A stretch of 64,000 nt of DNA, taken from positions 186,001 to 250,000 of the forward strand of contig NZ_CP019699.1 in NCBI RefSeq assembly GCF_002005165.1, in the 5' to 3' direction. The DNA is from Novibacillus thermophilus. GTDB taxonomy: Bacteria; Bacillota; Bacilli; Thermoactinomycetales; Novibacillaceae. Under the pieces are notes generated by a model. It made no database searches and was not told the origin of the DNA. It worked only from the letters and a program-made list of their open reading frames with translations. The position numbers were made by a program, and so were the translations under genes. Positions within the stretch are counted from its first letter, which is position 1, and each line of letters opens with the position of its first letter. Positions 41,071-50,184 of this stretch are shown here, piece by piece.

Positions 41071-42654
41071 CCCGAATTTCGAATGTGGATAACATCAGCT
41101 ATTTCTAGCATTACCCACATGGAAACAAACAGTAAAAGTGGAAACTAAACTTGTCCTTTCGATGGGGTTTCTTGTTCTTGGGATACACTTTCCCCCTCCC
41201 CACACAAGCGGGCTCGGTTATTTCCATGTAAAAGTTTGGATAGGCATTATTGTAGGAGAACCACCCGTTCTTCCATGCGCCGCCAACTGTACTCATTTTG
41301 GAAGGCTGCCGCGATTTTTAGAATGACTTGGCGACTGCGATAGATGATCGTACCAGGGACATGGAAAAACTCCTTACGAAATCGTGCAATGGTATAGCGG
41401 CGATGAACCGGTTCACAGCAGTCCATCTTAAAACGCTCGAATACATTGTAGGCCAACAGCTTCAGCAACAGATCGATTTCATTGGCTTTAAACGAATCTG
41501 TCGGAATACGGTGAATCGAAAAGCCGTGCTTCACTTCTTTGATGTAGTTCTCCATGCACGCGCGCTGATTGTAAAAACGCCAAATGTCGATGGGCTCCCA
41601 ATCCAAATTGGTCACGATTGCTTCGTAATCCCAAAGAAAGTCGAATTGGAGTTGATCACCATCGTAGCGTTCGGCTTTCCTGATGACGACCACCATTCGA
41701 GCCTTTTTCCAAGAAGTGGCTTTGTACACTAAACAAAGGCCTTCGATGATGACGTCTCCGTCCACATAGCGTTTCCAATGAGGACATTTGGCGACTTCTT
41801 TGGCTAACCGATGCGTCCATTTGAGTTTGCCAACGTAGCCGATCTGTTTGCCTTCCCAAAAACTATAGAAGGTTTCGCCGCCGAATCCTTTGTCGAATCG
41901 GGCATACTTGACTTTACACGATTTAGGAAGACGTTGAAGGGTTTCCTTCGCGAAAGTATGGGCATTGCGGGAACAATGCGTATTGCCTGAACGCAGTTCG
42001 GCATTAAGGTAAAGACGGGACTTTCCTTCAAAGGCGATGAGTGGTTGGAAGCTTTTACGTCCGGGCTTTTGAGCGTTTGTCCCAACTTCGGCCCCTTCCT
42101 GATTCCCGTACACCGTCTCAACGGTGGAATCGAGGTCGAGAATGCATTCGTCGGATAGGCAGGGAGTGATGAGATCAAGGTTTAATGCCTTCAAGTCCCG
42201 ACGGATCGTGGGCATGGAGACAGCAGCGCGGCACAGTTCTTTATACAAAAGAGTGTGATGGGGACAACGTCCACCTAAAAATCGACGTACCAGCGAATCG
42301 TCTCGCAATGAGCGGAAATGGAATATACGTTCGCAACCCAGTAGCCATCCGACTAAAAGGTACATCAAGATCTTGAAGAACGGAAAAAGCGTATTCCGGC
42401 CTTTCCCGCAACCTATCTGACGAAAAGCGTCTTCCAGTTTGATTTTTTCAAGGTACGCAAGCAAGGGTTTACTCCCTGCGTGTGAGGTTGCATTCTTTAG
42501 CGTGAATTCTGTTTTCATTTTGGCGATGTTTGTGGTAGACTTCACCTAACGGGTGCCCCTCTCTTTGGGTTTTGTTGTTCGTTCAAACACCATTATACCA
42601 AGGATTGGAGCACCTTTATTACTGGATCAAGCAACTTTACTTTCGAAATTCAGG
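41071..42654 (-). mobile_element. IS1380-family insertion sequence, complete
   Basis: A 1584-bp element. Terminal repeats are CCCGAATTTCGAATGT at the left and, inverted, CCTGAATTTCGAAAGT at the right. Flanking pentamers ATAAC (41066-41070 and 42655-42659) are the target duplication. A single intact transposase gene lies inside on the minus strand. Confidence 0.87.
41247..42545 (-). CDS. IS1380 family transposase
   Basis: A 432-residue DDE transposase matching the IS1380/IS4-like group: LDLDSTVETVYGNQEGAEVG holds the first Asp, ARFDKGFGGETFYSFWEGKQ the second, and the QRACMENYIKEVKHGF (YREK-like) block the Glu. GTG 42545 or ATG 42518 may be the start. No stop or frameshift interrupts it. It reads outward toward hisC, so read-through could contribute to hisC expression. 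Confidence 0.9.
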   Translation of the reverse strand: MKSTTNIAKMKTEFTLKNATSHAGSKPLLAYLEKIKLEDAFRQIGCGKGRNTLFPFFKILMYLLVGWLLGCERIFHFRSLRDDSLVRRFLGGRCPHHTLLYKELCRAAVSMPTIRRDLKALNLDLITPCLSDECILDLDSTVETVYGNQEGAEVGTNAQKPGRKSFQPLIAFEGKSRLYLNAELRSGNTHCSRNAHTFAKETLQRLPKSCKVKYARFDKGFGGETFYSFWEGKQIGYVGKLKWTHRLAKEVAKCPHWKRYVDGDVIIEGLCLVYKATSWKKARMVVVIRKAERYDGDQLQFDFLWDYEAIVTNLDWEPIDIWRFYNQRACMENYIKEVKHGFSIHRIPTDSFKANEIDLLLKLLAYNVFERFKMDCCEPVHRRYTIARFRKEFFHVPGTIIYRSRQVILKIAAAFQNEYSWRRMEERVVLLQ

Positions 42655-42883
42655 ATAACATATATTTTAACAAACTTGACGCTCGTGTACCGTTTTTCGG
42701 ACTAAAGTTTATCGCACAGCCGCCAAACTACAGCCCTGTATTGAGTGGTGAAGCAAGAGATTCAGTGACGGGGTGACGAATTGGCTTCAGGGAGCTGATT
42801 TCTGACCAGCGTCCTTCTTTTTGCTATAATCGTAATGGAGAACAGAACATCCAAAATGACAGTCGCGTTCGAGGAGAGGGAAA

Positions 42884-43786
42884 ATGAAACGTAGCGTCGC
42901 TGCCCTGCTTGTCCTTTTAGGTGGAGCCAGCTACGGCTTGTTGGGCACGTTCGTCAATTTTGGATACGGAGAAGGGTATACAGTCGGAGAAATGACAGGC
43001 AGCCAAATGTTTTTTGGGGCTCTTTTTTTATGGGTCGTCGCTTTGTTCAACCGGCGGACGTGGAAGAAAATGCGGATAAAGACGGTTTTGCTCCTCGTGT
43101 CGGCAGGTTCCCTTAACGGACTGACGGGGGTATTGTACTATAGTTCGATGCAAACCGTTCCGGCGTCCATCGCCATTGTATTGCTGTTCCAGTTTGCGTG
43201 GGTCGGCATGCTGTACGCTTGGCTGTTCGACGGACTGAAGCCAACGAAACCGATGCTCGTCTCACTTGTCCTCATCCTGGTTGGAACATTTTTTGCGGCG
43301 GATGTGTTTACGGGCGGATTTGAAGGCCTTTCGCCGTGGGGCGTGTTGTCCGGCTTTTTGTCGGCTTTTACGTTTGCCGGCTTTATTTACGTGAGCGGGA
43401 GACTGGCGACGGAAGTCACACCTTGGTTGCGGAGCCCGCTGATGGTATCGGGGGCAGCCCTCGCCATTTTTGTGCTGTTTCCCCCTTCGTTTTTCACCTC
43501 AGGGGCACTGGTCGAAGGGTTGTGGAAATATACCTTCCCCCTCGCGTTATTCGGTGCTGTCGTTCCGACGGTCTGTTTTACGATGGGAGCCCCCAGGCTG
43601 AAAAGCGGAGTGGCTACCATCTTGAGCTCCATCGAATTGCCGGTGGCCGTCGTCATGGCGTATCTCGTGTTGAAGGAGACCGTTCACTTTTGGCGGTGGT
43701 TCGGTGTTCTCTTGATACTGTTCGCCATTGCTTACGGAGAGTTGCGCGAAAAAAAGGCAGGAAGCACGGAACCTCAGTCGAAATAA
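42884..43786 (+). CDS. EamA family (DMT) transporter
   Basis: A 300-residue protein with ten predicted helices in two EamA repeats, of the drug/metabolite transporter superfamily that exports amino acids or other small molecules. It opens with LLVLLGGASYGLLGTFVNFG and has the second repeat starting near LSPWGVLSGFLSAFTFAGFI; helix 8-10 contain ILSSIELPVAVVMAYLVLKE. ATG 42884 follows GAGGAGAGGG. Substrate unknown. It is monocistronic and starts about 230 bases from the IS1380 end. Confidence 0.88.
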   Translation: MKRSVAALLVLLGGASYGLLGTFVNFGYGEGYTVGEMTGSQMFFGALFLWVVALFNRRTWKKMRIKTVLLLVSAGSLNGLTGVLYYSSMQTVPASIAIVLLFQFAWVGMLYAWLFDGLKPTKPMLVSLVLILVGTFFAADVFTGGFEGLSPWGVLSGFLSAFTFAGFIYVSGRLATEVTPWLRSPLMVSGAALAIFVLFPPSFFTSGALVEGLWKYTFPLALFGAVVPTVCFTMGAPRLKSGVATILSSIELPVAVVMAYLVLKETVHFWRWFGVLLILFAIAYGELREKKAGSTEPQSK

Positions 43787-43801
43787 CAACCTAACGGTCC
43801 T

Positions 43802-44293
43802 TTAATCTCTTTCTATTATGACGATTTTACCGGCAATGGCGCCGACCGGGTACGACTCCTCGACGGGCCCTGTAAAGGTGACTTCGACTGTCGAACCTGT
43901 TTTCACATCGTTAAACGCAGCGGGGACGGTGTCATGTCCCAGCTGTTTTTCGATAACGGTTTGCTTTTTAACTGTAATATTGGCTTTGTCGTGTACAGTG
44001 TCGGCTTCCATTTCCCCCTCGACCAAAATGTGGCCGATCACATCTTTTACCGGTGTCGGTGTGACCGGATCGTCACTGGAAATCGGATCATCTGGGTCGC
44101 GTTCCGATCCCTCGTCTTGCTCTGCTTCGCTGTTGTTTTGTTCATCGTGCTCAAGTTCCCGAACGACTCCCCGGATATCGATTTTCCCGTCAGGTTCTGA
44201 GCCGATGTCATCTCCTCCCTGCACCTGTCCAGTGCCGCAACCAATCAGCAATGCGAAGGCTACCCACGCACTCCACCTGGTGAACCGTCCCAT
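43802..44293 (-). CDS. DUF3221-like lipoprotein
   Basis: A 163-residue secreted lipoprotein, signal peptide RWSAWVAFALLIGC with Cys19 as lipid anchor, an acidic linker, then an OB-like domain: IDIRGVVREL, GHILVEGEMEADTVHDKANI, TGSTVEVTFTGPVEESYPVG and a final KIVIIE. This last part fits the DUF3221/YobA-type domain found in Bacillus lipoproteins. No role known. The minus-strand gene converges with the EamA transporter gene. Confidence 0.75.
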   Translation of the reverse strand: MGRFTRWSAWVAFALLIGCGTGQVQGGDDIGSEPDGKIDIRGVVRELEHDEQNNSEAEQDEGSERDPDDPISSDDPVTPTPVKDVIGHILVEGEMEADTVHDKANITVKKQTVIEKQLGHDTVPAAFNDVKTGSTVEVTFTGPVEESYPVGAIAGKIVIIERD

Positions 44294-44443
44294 TCTAAGT
44301 CCCTCCGAGTGAAACTTTTCGCTGTTAGATAGACGTTTTACCTGCCAATGGGTTACGCTTAGGGATCGTTCCTTCTGTTTAAAAATGGCATCCCTTTTAG
44401 GTAAAATAGTCCATAATGACGGGTCGTTAGGAGAGAGAGGTCA

Positions 44444-45142
44444 ATGTACCGTATTTTTATCGTTGAAGACGATACGAAAATCCGCGACATCCTCAGTGAC
44501 TATTTACAAAAGTACGGGTACGACGTTGTCGCGGCACAGGACTACAGACGGATAAAAGAAGAATTTAGTGCCGCCCAGCCGAATTTGGTATTACTGGACA
44601 TTAACCTGCCGTGGTATGACGGGTTTTACTGGTGCCGGCAGATCCGCACCATCTCCAATGTGCCCATTATCTTTATTTCCGCCCGGGACGGCGGGATGGA
44701 CCAGGTCATGGCGTTAGAAAACGGGGGCGACGACTACATGACGAAGCCGTTCCACTTTGAAGTGGTGCTGGCAAAGGTGAAAAGTGTGTTGCGGAGAGCG
44801 TACGGGGAGTACGCCGTACACGCCATGTCGCCGCGCGACGTTTACGACGTTGGCGGTCTTTACTTGTACCGGGACCAACAGTCAGTGGAGTGGAAGGGGA
44901 AGCGTCTGGAATTGAGCAAAAAAGAGTTTTTGCTCTTGGACTGTCTGGCAAGTAAAGTAAACCAGATTGTGTCCCGGGAGGAGTTGTTAGAAGCGCTGTG
45001 GGATGATACGCATTTTGTCGATGACAACACCCTGTCGGTCAATGTGACGAGAGTGAGAAAAAAGTTAGAGCTGCTCGGCATTGAACGCGCGATAGAGACG
45101 AAGCGCGGACAAGGGTACCGTCTGGTGCAAAAATGGGGGTAA
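44444..45142 (+). CDS. Response regulator of a Bce-type two-component system
   Basis: A 232-residue OmpR-family regulator: receiver domain with acidic pocket VEDDTKIRDIL, phosphoacceptor Asp in LVLLDINLPWYDGF, the conserved SARD and Lys in DYMTKPF; C-terminal winged helix LSKKEFLLLDCLASKVNQIV and VNVTRVRKKLE. It pairs with the histidine kinase five bases downstream. Homologues (BceR) switch on the adjacent ABC transporter in response to bacitracin-like peptides, and a perfect BceR box lies before the transporter genes. Confidence 0.93.
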   Translation: MYRIFIVEDDTKIRDILSDYLQKYGYDVVAAQDYRRIKEEFSAAQPNLVLLDINLPWYDGFYWCRQIRTISNVPIIFISARDGGMDQVMALENGGDDYMTKPFHFEVVLAKVKSVLRRAYGEYAVHAMSPRDVYDVGGLYLYRDQQSVEWKGKRLELSKKEFLLLDCLASKVNQIVSREELLEALWDDTHFVDDNTLSVNVTRVRKKLELLGIERAIETKRGQGYRLVQKWG

Positions 45143-45146
45143 TGCC

Positions 45147-46211
45147 ATGAATGTGAAATCGTTTTTAGTTGACCGCATCGTTTATATTGTGGCCTACGCT
45201 TTTAATGTCGCCCTCGTGTTAATCGTTGTCCAGTTAGGACTGTTTGAAAACGATGCGCCCCTCAGCTGGGAGAACGTTCTCTACGCGGTTGTGTTGTCGG
45301 CTGTCGTCTTCATTTTGTTTTTCTTCCTCGACTACGTCCGGCAGCGCCCTTTTTACAAAAGGCTCAATCTTTTGAGGCAAAGGGGGATTGACCCTGCCAA
45401 CGCTCCTCTGTTGCAGAGGCCAGTTACGCGGGAGCAGAACGTCTTCCGGGAGGTATTGGAGCAGCAGCATCGGGATAATGCGAGCCGTTTAGCCCAATTG
45501 CGTCAGCACAGGAAGCAACACGTCCATTTCGTGAACCAGTGGGTTCATCAGATGAAAACACCGGTGTCCGTCATCCAGCTTTTGTTACAAAAGCTTGCGG
45601 AAACGAGAGGGTATGCCGAGCAGCGGACTATACGCGACAGCATGTGGGAAGAGACGGAAAAACTGGTGCACGGTCTGGAGACGATGCTATACACAGCCCG
45701 GCTGGATGACTTCGCCCTCGACGTGAAGGGCGACCGCGTGGACGTTGTTCACTTGTTGCGCGAAGTCGTGCATCAGCACAAAAAAGCGTGCATCCGCTAC
45801 GCCGTGTTTCCGAAAATGGAGACCGAACAGGAAGAGGTCGTCGTCCAGACAGACGCCAAGTGGATGCGTTTTGTCTTGAACCAGCTAATGACGAATGGGA
45901 TAAAATATTCCCGGAACCAACCGGGCAGTCAAACACTGCAGATCCGAGTGTTCGAAGATGAGGTCGGGTGGCATGTCAGCATTCGCGACGAAGGGATTGG
46001 CATCCCGAAGCAAGACCTCCCGCGGGTGTTTGACGCTTTCTTTACCGGAGCGAACGGCCGGGAGTTTCCCGAATCGACGGGAATGGGGTTGTACCTGGCG
46101 AAGCAAGTGTGCGACCGGCTCGGCCACCGGTTGCGTCTCCAGTCTGAAGTAGGAGAAGGGACGACTGCTACTGTCACATTTCTCAAAAACCGCCATGTGC
46201 ACGAAAGGTGA
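45147..46211 (+). CDS. Intramembrane-sensing histidine kinase (BceS-like)
   Basis: A 354-residue kinase with only two short N-terminal helices (VAYAFNVALVLIVVQLGL and LYAVVLSAVVFILFFFLDYV) and no extracellular sensor domain, the hallmark of BceS kinases, which sense through the partner ABC permease. The phosphorylated His is in FVNQWVHQMKTPVSVIQLLL; ATPase boxes are NQLMTNGIKYS (N box), DEGIGIPKQDL (G1) and STGMGLYLAKQV (G2). It is co-transcribed with the response regulator. Confidence 0.93.
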   Translation: MNVKSFLVDRIVYIVAYAFNVALVLIVVQLGLFENDAPLSWENVLYAVVLSAVVFILFFFLDYVRQRPFYKRLNLLRQRGIDPANAPLLQRPVTREQNVFREVLEQQHRDNASRLAQLRQHRKQHVHFVNQWVHQMKTPVSVIQLLLQKLAETRGYAEQRTIRDSMWEETEKLVHGLETMLYTARLDDFALDVKGDRVDVVHLLREVVHQHKKACIRYAVFPKMETEQEEVVVQTDAKWMRFVLNQLMTNGIKYSRNQPGSQTLQIRVFEDEVGWHVSIRDEGIGIPKQDLPRVFDAFFTGANGREFPESTGMGLYLAKQVCDRLGHRLRLQSEVGEGTTATVTFLKNRHVHER

Positions 46212-46222
46212 AAAATGTTATC

Positions 46223-46236
46223 TGACAAAAATGTAA
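46223..46236 (+). promoter_or_regulatory. BceR-type binding site upstream of the transporter operon
   Basis: TGACA-AAAA-TGTAA fits the published BceR consensus TnACA-N4-TGTAA exactly. It is 104 bases before the ATPase start codon. Confidence 0.82.
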
Positions 46237-46340
46237 GATTCGAGATTGAAATTGAAAGATCGATCGATACTTCGCCCGGCATTCATCGGTTAAAGTATAG
46301 AGTGTAAGGGGACTACATCGCTTAGAGAAGGGAGAAGACA

Positions 46341-47120
46341 ATGGCGGTTTTACAGGCAACATCACTGAAAAAAGTGTACGGGTCAGAGAAAGGGGGCGTC
46401 GTCCATACCGCTTTAAACGAGCTCTCCCTCAAAGTGGAAGGGGGAGAATTTGTCGGGATCATGGGCCCTTCGGGCAGCGGGAAGACGACCTTCCTCAACA
46501 TTTTGGCGACGATCGATCAACCGACATCCGGTTCAGTGGAAGTGAACGGCGTGAACCCGATGCAATTGAAAAATGAAGACCTCGCTTTATTCAGGCGGCG
46601 GCAGCTCGGGTTCATCTTTCAAGACTTTAATTTGTTGGACACACTGTCTATCAAAGAAAACATCATGTTGCCCCTCGTGTTGGATCGTAAACCAGTGAGG
46701 GAGATCGAAAGGCGGGTGTCGGAAGTGGCCGAATCGTTGCATATTGAATCTATACTGGAAAAGCGGACGTACGAAGTGTCCGGCGGGCAACAGCAGAGAG
46801 CAGCGGCTGCCCGGGCGATTATTCACCGGCCGGCCATTGTACTGGCAGATGAACCGACGGGCAACCTCGATTCTAAATCGTCCAAAGATTTGATGGCCTC
46901 CCTGCAGAGGTTGAACGAAAAACAGCAGACGACGATTCTGATGGTGACCCACGATCCGTTTGCCGCCAGCTTCTGCGAACGCATTGTCTTTATTCAGGAT
47001 GGCGCGTTCTTCTCGGAAATCCGAAAAGGGTCTCACCGTCAAGCCTTCTTCCAGGACATTCTCGACGGGTTGTCCTTGTTAGGAGGGGATGTCAGTGAAT
47101 TTACGCACCCTCGCCCTTAA
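46341..47120 (+). CDS. Bce-type ABC transporter ATP-binding protein
   Basis: A 259-residue ATPase: Walker A IMGPSGSGKTTFLNIL, Q loop FIFQDFNLLDTL, signature VSGGQQQRAAAARAI, Walker B IVLADEPTGNLDSK and the His switch MVTHDP. The sequence VYGSEKGGVVHTALNEL and the signature fit the BceA/LolD-type MacB family. It powers the large permease encoded next. Together they remove antimicrobial peptides such as bacitracin from their lipid targets and also signal to the kinase. Confidence 0.93.
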   Translation: MAVLQATSLKKVYGSEKGGVVHTALNELSLKVEGGEFVGIMGPSGSGKTTFLNILATIDQPTSGSVEVNGVNPMQLKNEDLALFRRRQLGFIFQDFNLLDTLSIKENIMLPLVLDRKPVREIERRVSEVAESLHIESILEKRTYEVSGGQQQRAAAARAIIHRPAIVLADEPTGNLDSKSSKDLMASLQRLNEKQQTTILMVTHDPFAASFCERIVFIQDGAFFSEIRKGSHRQAFFQDILDGLSLLGGDVSEFTHPRP

Positions 47121-49029
47121 CAACGTGCGCGGCAATTGGCACCGGTATGCGGCTTACTACTTCAGCAGTGCCTTCACCGTCATGATCTTCTTTATTTACG
47201 CGGCCTTTATCGCTCACCCCGATGTCGCGGCCGGTGCGGTTGGCGACAAAATTCGGACGGGCCTTCTGTTTTGTGAAGCTATCATCGTCATTTTCTCGTT
47301 TTTCTTCGTGCTTTACTCCAATTCGGCGTTTTTAAGAACCCGCCAAAAGGAGTTTGGCCTGCTGAATTTGCTTGGAATGACGCGGGCCCAAATCAACAAA
47401 ATGGTCTTTTACGAAAATACAGTTATCTCCCTCATTTCCATCGGAACGGGTATCGTGTTCGGTGCGTTACTGTCGAAGCTTTTTTTCATGGCCATCGGGA
47501 CCTTGTTGGATCTGGACAATCCGATTCCGTTTGTGCTTGCGCCGAGCGCGGTCGGGGTAACGTTCATCTCTTTTTTTGCTTTGTTTGAAGTGTTGACGGC
47601 ATTGGCGCTGTGGAAGACAGGCCGGCGTGAGATCATCGATTTGTTGAAAGCCCCTCGCAAACCGAAACCGTTCCCGATTTTTTCAAAGTGGTTGGTGCTC
47701 CTTTCCGTATTGTGCCTTGGAGGTGGATACTACCTGGCTTGGCACACGGCAGATCAAATCAACAGCGGCAGGATTTTGTTGCTCGTCGTCGTCGGGACGT
47801 ACTTTTTGTTTACCCAAGGCAGCGTCATGGTTGTGCGCTTTCTGCAAAAAAAGGCGCGCTTCTATTATCGGCACACCCGTTTGTTGGCTATCTCCCAGTT
47901 GGCCTACAGGTTAAAGGACAACGCCCGCACACTGTTTAACGTCGCCATCTTGAGTGCCGTCGTGTTAACGGCAACCGGCACGTTTTACGCTGTCTACCAA
48001 GGGTTGGTTGACAGAAACATACAGCTGTATCCCCACGCTGTCAGTTTCGTGGAAAGGGGAATCGAACAGCGGGGCACCGGTGCTGAAGTGGTGGAGCGCG
48101 TTCTGGAAGAACAAGGTGTTCCTGTCACCGGAAAAGACGCAATCCCTGGATTCGTCGTGTCTGTGACGAAAGATGGGGAGGACGATGTGCCGAGTTCGCT
48201 GTTTCTGATGGCAAACCGTGACTACAATGCCCGGGCAGATAAGATGGGTGAGGTGGACTCGTTACATGTCGAGCGGGGACAGGCGGTTGTTGTCACCCCC
48301 TACCCAGAACTGAACGTCCAATCTGATGTCTCCCCGTTTCACGTCAACGTGGAGGTGGGCGGGGAGCACTACCCTTTTTCCGTTGACGGGGTACGTCATA
48401 CGCCGATCGTCAATCAACGAGATGGCGCCTTGATACCGTCTGAGGTCAACGCGTATGTTCTCGTTATAAGCGACGCGGATTACGCTTCTCTCCTCAGGCA
48501 AGTGCCGGACAGTGAGCAGTTGGTCTATTGGGGATATCATCTGGAAAGCTGGGAGCAGTCCGAGGAAGTCGTACACGAGATAAAGTCGCACATGCCGGCG
48601 GTGTTGAAAGATTCCCTTTCGTCCAGAGTAGAGCCGTATCTGTCGGTGAAGCAAACATGGGGGATCGTTTTATTCATCGGTTTGTTTGTCAGTGTGCTCT
48701 TCTTTATCGCGGCGGGCAGTTTCCTCTACTTCAAGTTGTTTACCGAGCTCGAAGAGGACAGAGCGCAGTTTAAAGCGCTGCGCCGGATTGGTCTGACTGA
48801 AAGGGAAATGCGGAAAGTGGCGTCTGTTCAAATCGGAGCGATGTTTTTGCTGCCCTTTTTGGTGGGTGTCGTCCATGCCGCTTTTGCCTTGAAAGTGCTG
48901 GCGAACATTTTGGCGATGAACGTGTGGCATTACGGTCTCGTGGTAGCGGTTGTTTACTTAATAGCACAGCTTGTTTACTATTGGTTCAGCCGACACGTTT
49001 ATTTAAGGCAAATGGTGCAGGAAGTTTAG
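47095..49029 (+). CDS. Bce-type ABC transporter permease
   Basis: A 644-residue FtsX-like permease with about ten membrane helices and a roughly 200-residue extracellular domain between helices 7 and 8 (approximately residues 310-510), the BceB plan that binds the peptide antibiotic. GTG 47095 is preferred over ATG 47089 because AGGAGGGG is six bases upstream and the start MNLRTLALNNVRGN resembles other BceB proteins. It overlaps the ATPase gene by 26 bases. The last segment ends LAMNVWHYGLVVAVVYLIAQ and a short tail. Confidence 0.92.
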   Translation: MNLRTLALNNVRGNWHRYAAYYFSSAFTVMIFFIYAAFIAHPDVAAGAVGDKIRTGLLFCEAIIVIFSFFFVLYSNSAFLRTRQKEFGLLNLLGMTRAQINKMVFYENTVISLISIGTGIVFGALLSKLFFMAIGTLLDLDNPIPFVLAPSAVGVTFISFFALFEVLTALALWKTGRREIIDLLKAPRKPKPFPIFSKWLVLLSVLCLGGGYYLAWHTADQINSGRILLLVVVGTYFLFTQGSVMVVRFLQKKARFYYRHTRLLAISQLAYRLKDNARTLFNVAILSAVVLTATGTFYAVYQGLVDRNIQLYPHAVSFVERGIEQRGTGAEVVERVLEEQGVPVTGKDAIPGFVVSVTKDGEDDVPSSLFLMANRDYNARADKMGEVDSLHVERGQAVVVTPYPELNVQSDVSPFHVNVEVGGEHYPFSVDGVRHTPIVNQRDGALIPSEVNAYVLVISDADYASLLRQVPDSEQLVYWGYHLESWEQSEEVVHEIKSHMPAVLKDSLSSRVEPYLSVKQTWGIVLFIGLFVSVLFFIAAGSFLYFKLFTELEEDRAQFKALRRIGLTEREMRKVASVQIGAMFLLPFLVGVVHAAFALKVLANILAMNVWHYGLVVAVVYLIAQLVYYWFSRHVYLRQMVQEV

Positions 49030-49067
49030 AGCGTAAGCAATCAATCGAGACCAAGTAGGAGGGGAAA

Positions 49068-49334
49068 ATGTTTACATTAGCTGATTTTCAGAAAACAATA
49101 GATGAACAGTTATCCCATAATCGAAACAAAAGTCTTTTTTATATGTCGGACAACGGAAATGTGATTTTGAGTCCTTCAACAAAAACGATAAAGGTATTAA
49201 AACAAGATCCGGAAGGAATCGGTGGTTTTATACATTCAACAATACGGGACGGTACTTTTCAACAGTTACTGAGAGAAGTGTCAACGAAAACCATTTGGGC
49301 TCACTGTTTAGGTAGCAGATACTTGGAAAGTTAA
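49068..49334 (+). CDS. Small hypothetical protein with AT-rich coding
   Basis: An 88-residue frame with a good RBS (AGGAGGGG). It reads MFTLADFQKTIDEQLSHN then SLFYMSDNGNVILSPSTKTI and ends CLGSRYLES. Codons are visibly more AT-rich than the surrounding genes, which suggests acquisition or a truncated import. No family recognised; no signal peptide or membrane helix. It could be a fragment of a longer protein, because the end lacks a clear domain boundary. Confidence 0.5.
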   Translation: MFTLADFQKTIDEQLSHNRNKSLFYMSDNGNVILSPSTKTIKVLKQDPEGIGGFIHSTIRDGTFQQLLREVSTKTIWAHCLGSRYLES

Positions 49335-49426
49335 GGGAAATTATTGTAAGAATAAGTGGCGTACTTTATTGCGATGAGTGCACTCGTTGAAACGGCAGGA
49401 GAACGTGGTCACCGGCTGTTTTGTGT

Positions 49427-49454
49427 GCCCTTCTGTTAATAAGGGCCATTTTTC
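49427..49454 (+). terminator. Terminator after the Bce locus and small gene
   Basis: GCCCTT/AAGGGC stem with an eight-base loop followed by CATTTTTC. Confidence 0.6.
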
Positions 49455-49530
49455 TTTATAATGGAGGCAGAACGAAACCCTTATCGCTTGCCGTTCGTAT
49501 GTATAAGTGAAAAGATCGCGTCAGGGGTCG

Positions 49531-50184
49531 ATGATCGTGAAATTTGTGTACGTGATGGGCCGCATGCTGGTAGCTTGTTCGCTGTCGTTCGTCGCATGGC
49601 TGTTCCTCTTTTTTGGCTTTGGTCAGCCGTTTTGGCTGTCGGCCGCCCTCGCTTTAGCCGGAGGGGGCGTCGTGTTCGGCGTGTTAACGGCGTACGCCCG
49701 GTACGCCTTTTTAAAGAAACACCAGCTCACGCGCAAAGAGTACGCCTACATCCGTCGAAATTTGCGCGAGGCACAAGGTAAAATCCGCCGTTTGCAGAAG
49801 GCGTTTGTGCAGGTGCGAAGCATTCAGACCTTCAGGCAGATGCTCGTGATAAACCGGTTGGCGAGGCGGATCTACACGATCGTCAAGCGGGAACCGAAGC
49901 GTTTTTATTTAGCTGAGCGCTTTTTCTTCTATCATTTGGATTCACTCGTGGAATTGACAGAAAAGCACGCCTTTCTGGCGGCGCAGTCGGTGAACGACGA
50001 TCACCTGCTCCAGTCTCTCCGTGAGACGAGCCGGATGATCGACCAGTTGATCGCCACAGTAGAAAAAGATTTGGCGACGCTGCTCTCGACAGACGTCGAG
50101 CACTTGCAATTCGAGTTGGATGTGGCGAAGCGGACGATTCACACGTGGGCCCCTCCGCTGAAAGAAGGGAGTTCGGATCAATGA
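49531..50184 (+). CDS. xpaC: XpaC-like membrane protein
   Basis: About 217 residues (ATG 49531 or GTG 49537; the AGGGG SD favours the latter). Two N-terminal helices ([20 protein letters not shown] and the following [20 protein letters not shown]) precede a long charged helical region with [20 protein letters not shown] and [15 protein letters not shown]. This is the layout of XpaC, the Bacillus protein named for 5-bromo-4-chloroindolyl phosphate hydrolysis. It is paired with a TelA gene, as in the xpaC-yaaN operon. Role unknown, probably envelope stress or anion resistance. Confidence 0.83.
   Translation: MIVKFVYVMGRMLVACSLSFVAWLFLFFGFGQPFWLSAALALAGGGVVFGVLTAYARYAFLKKHQLTRKEYAYIRRNLREAQGKIRRLQKAFVQVRSIQTFRQMLVINRLARRIYTIVKREPKRFYLAERFFFYHLDSLVELTEKHAFLAAQSVNDDHLLQSLRETSRMIDQLIATVEKDLATLLSTDVEHLQFELDVAKRTIHTWAPPLKEGSSDQ

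Noticed and set aside
41066-41091. Hybrid promoter made by the IS1380 end and a TATATT box before hisC
   Set aside because: The base pattern at the -35 position (TATCCA) is poor, so a functional hybrid promoter is not supported without transcript data.
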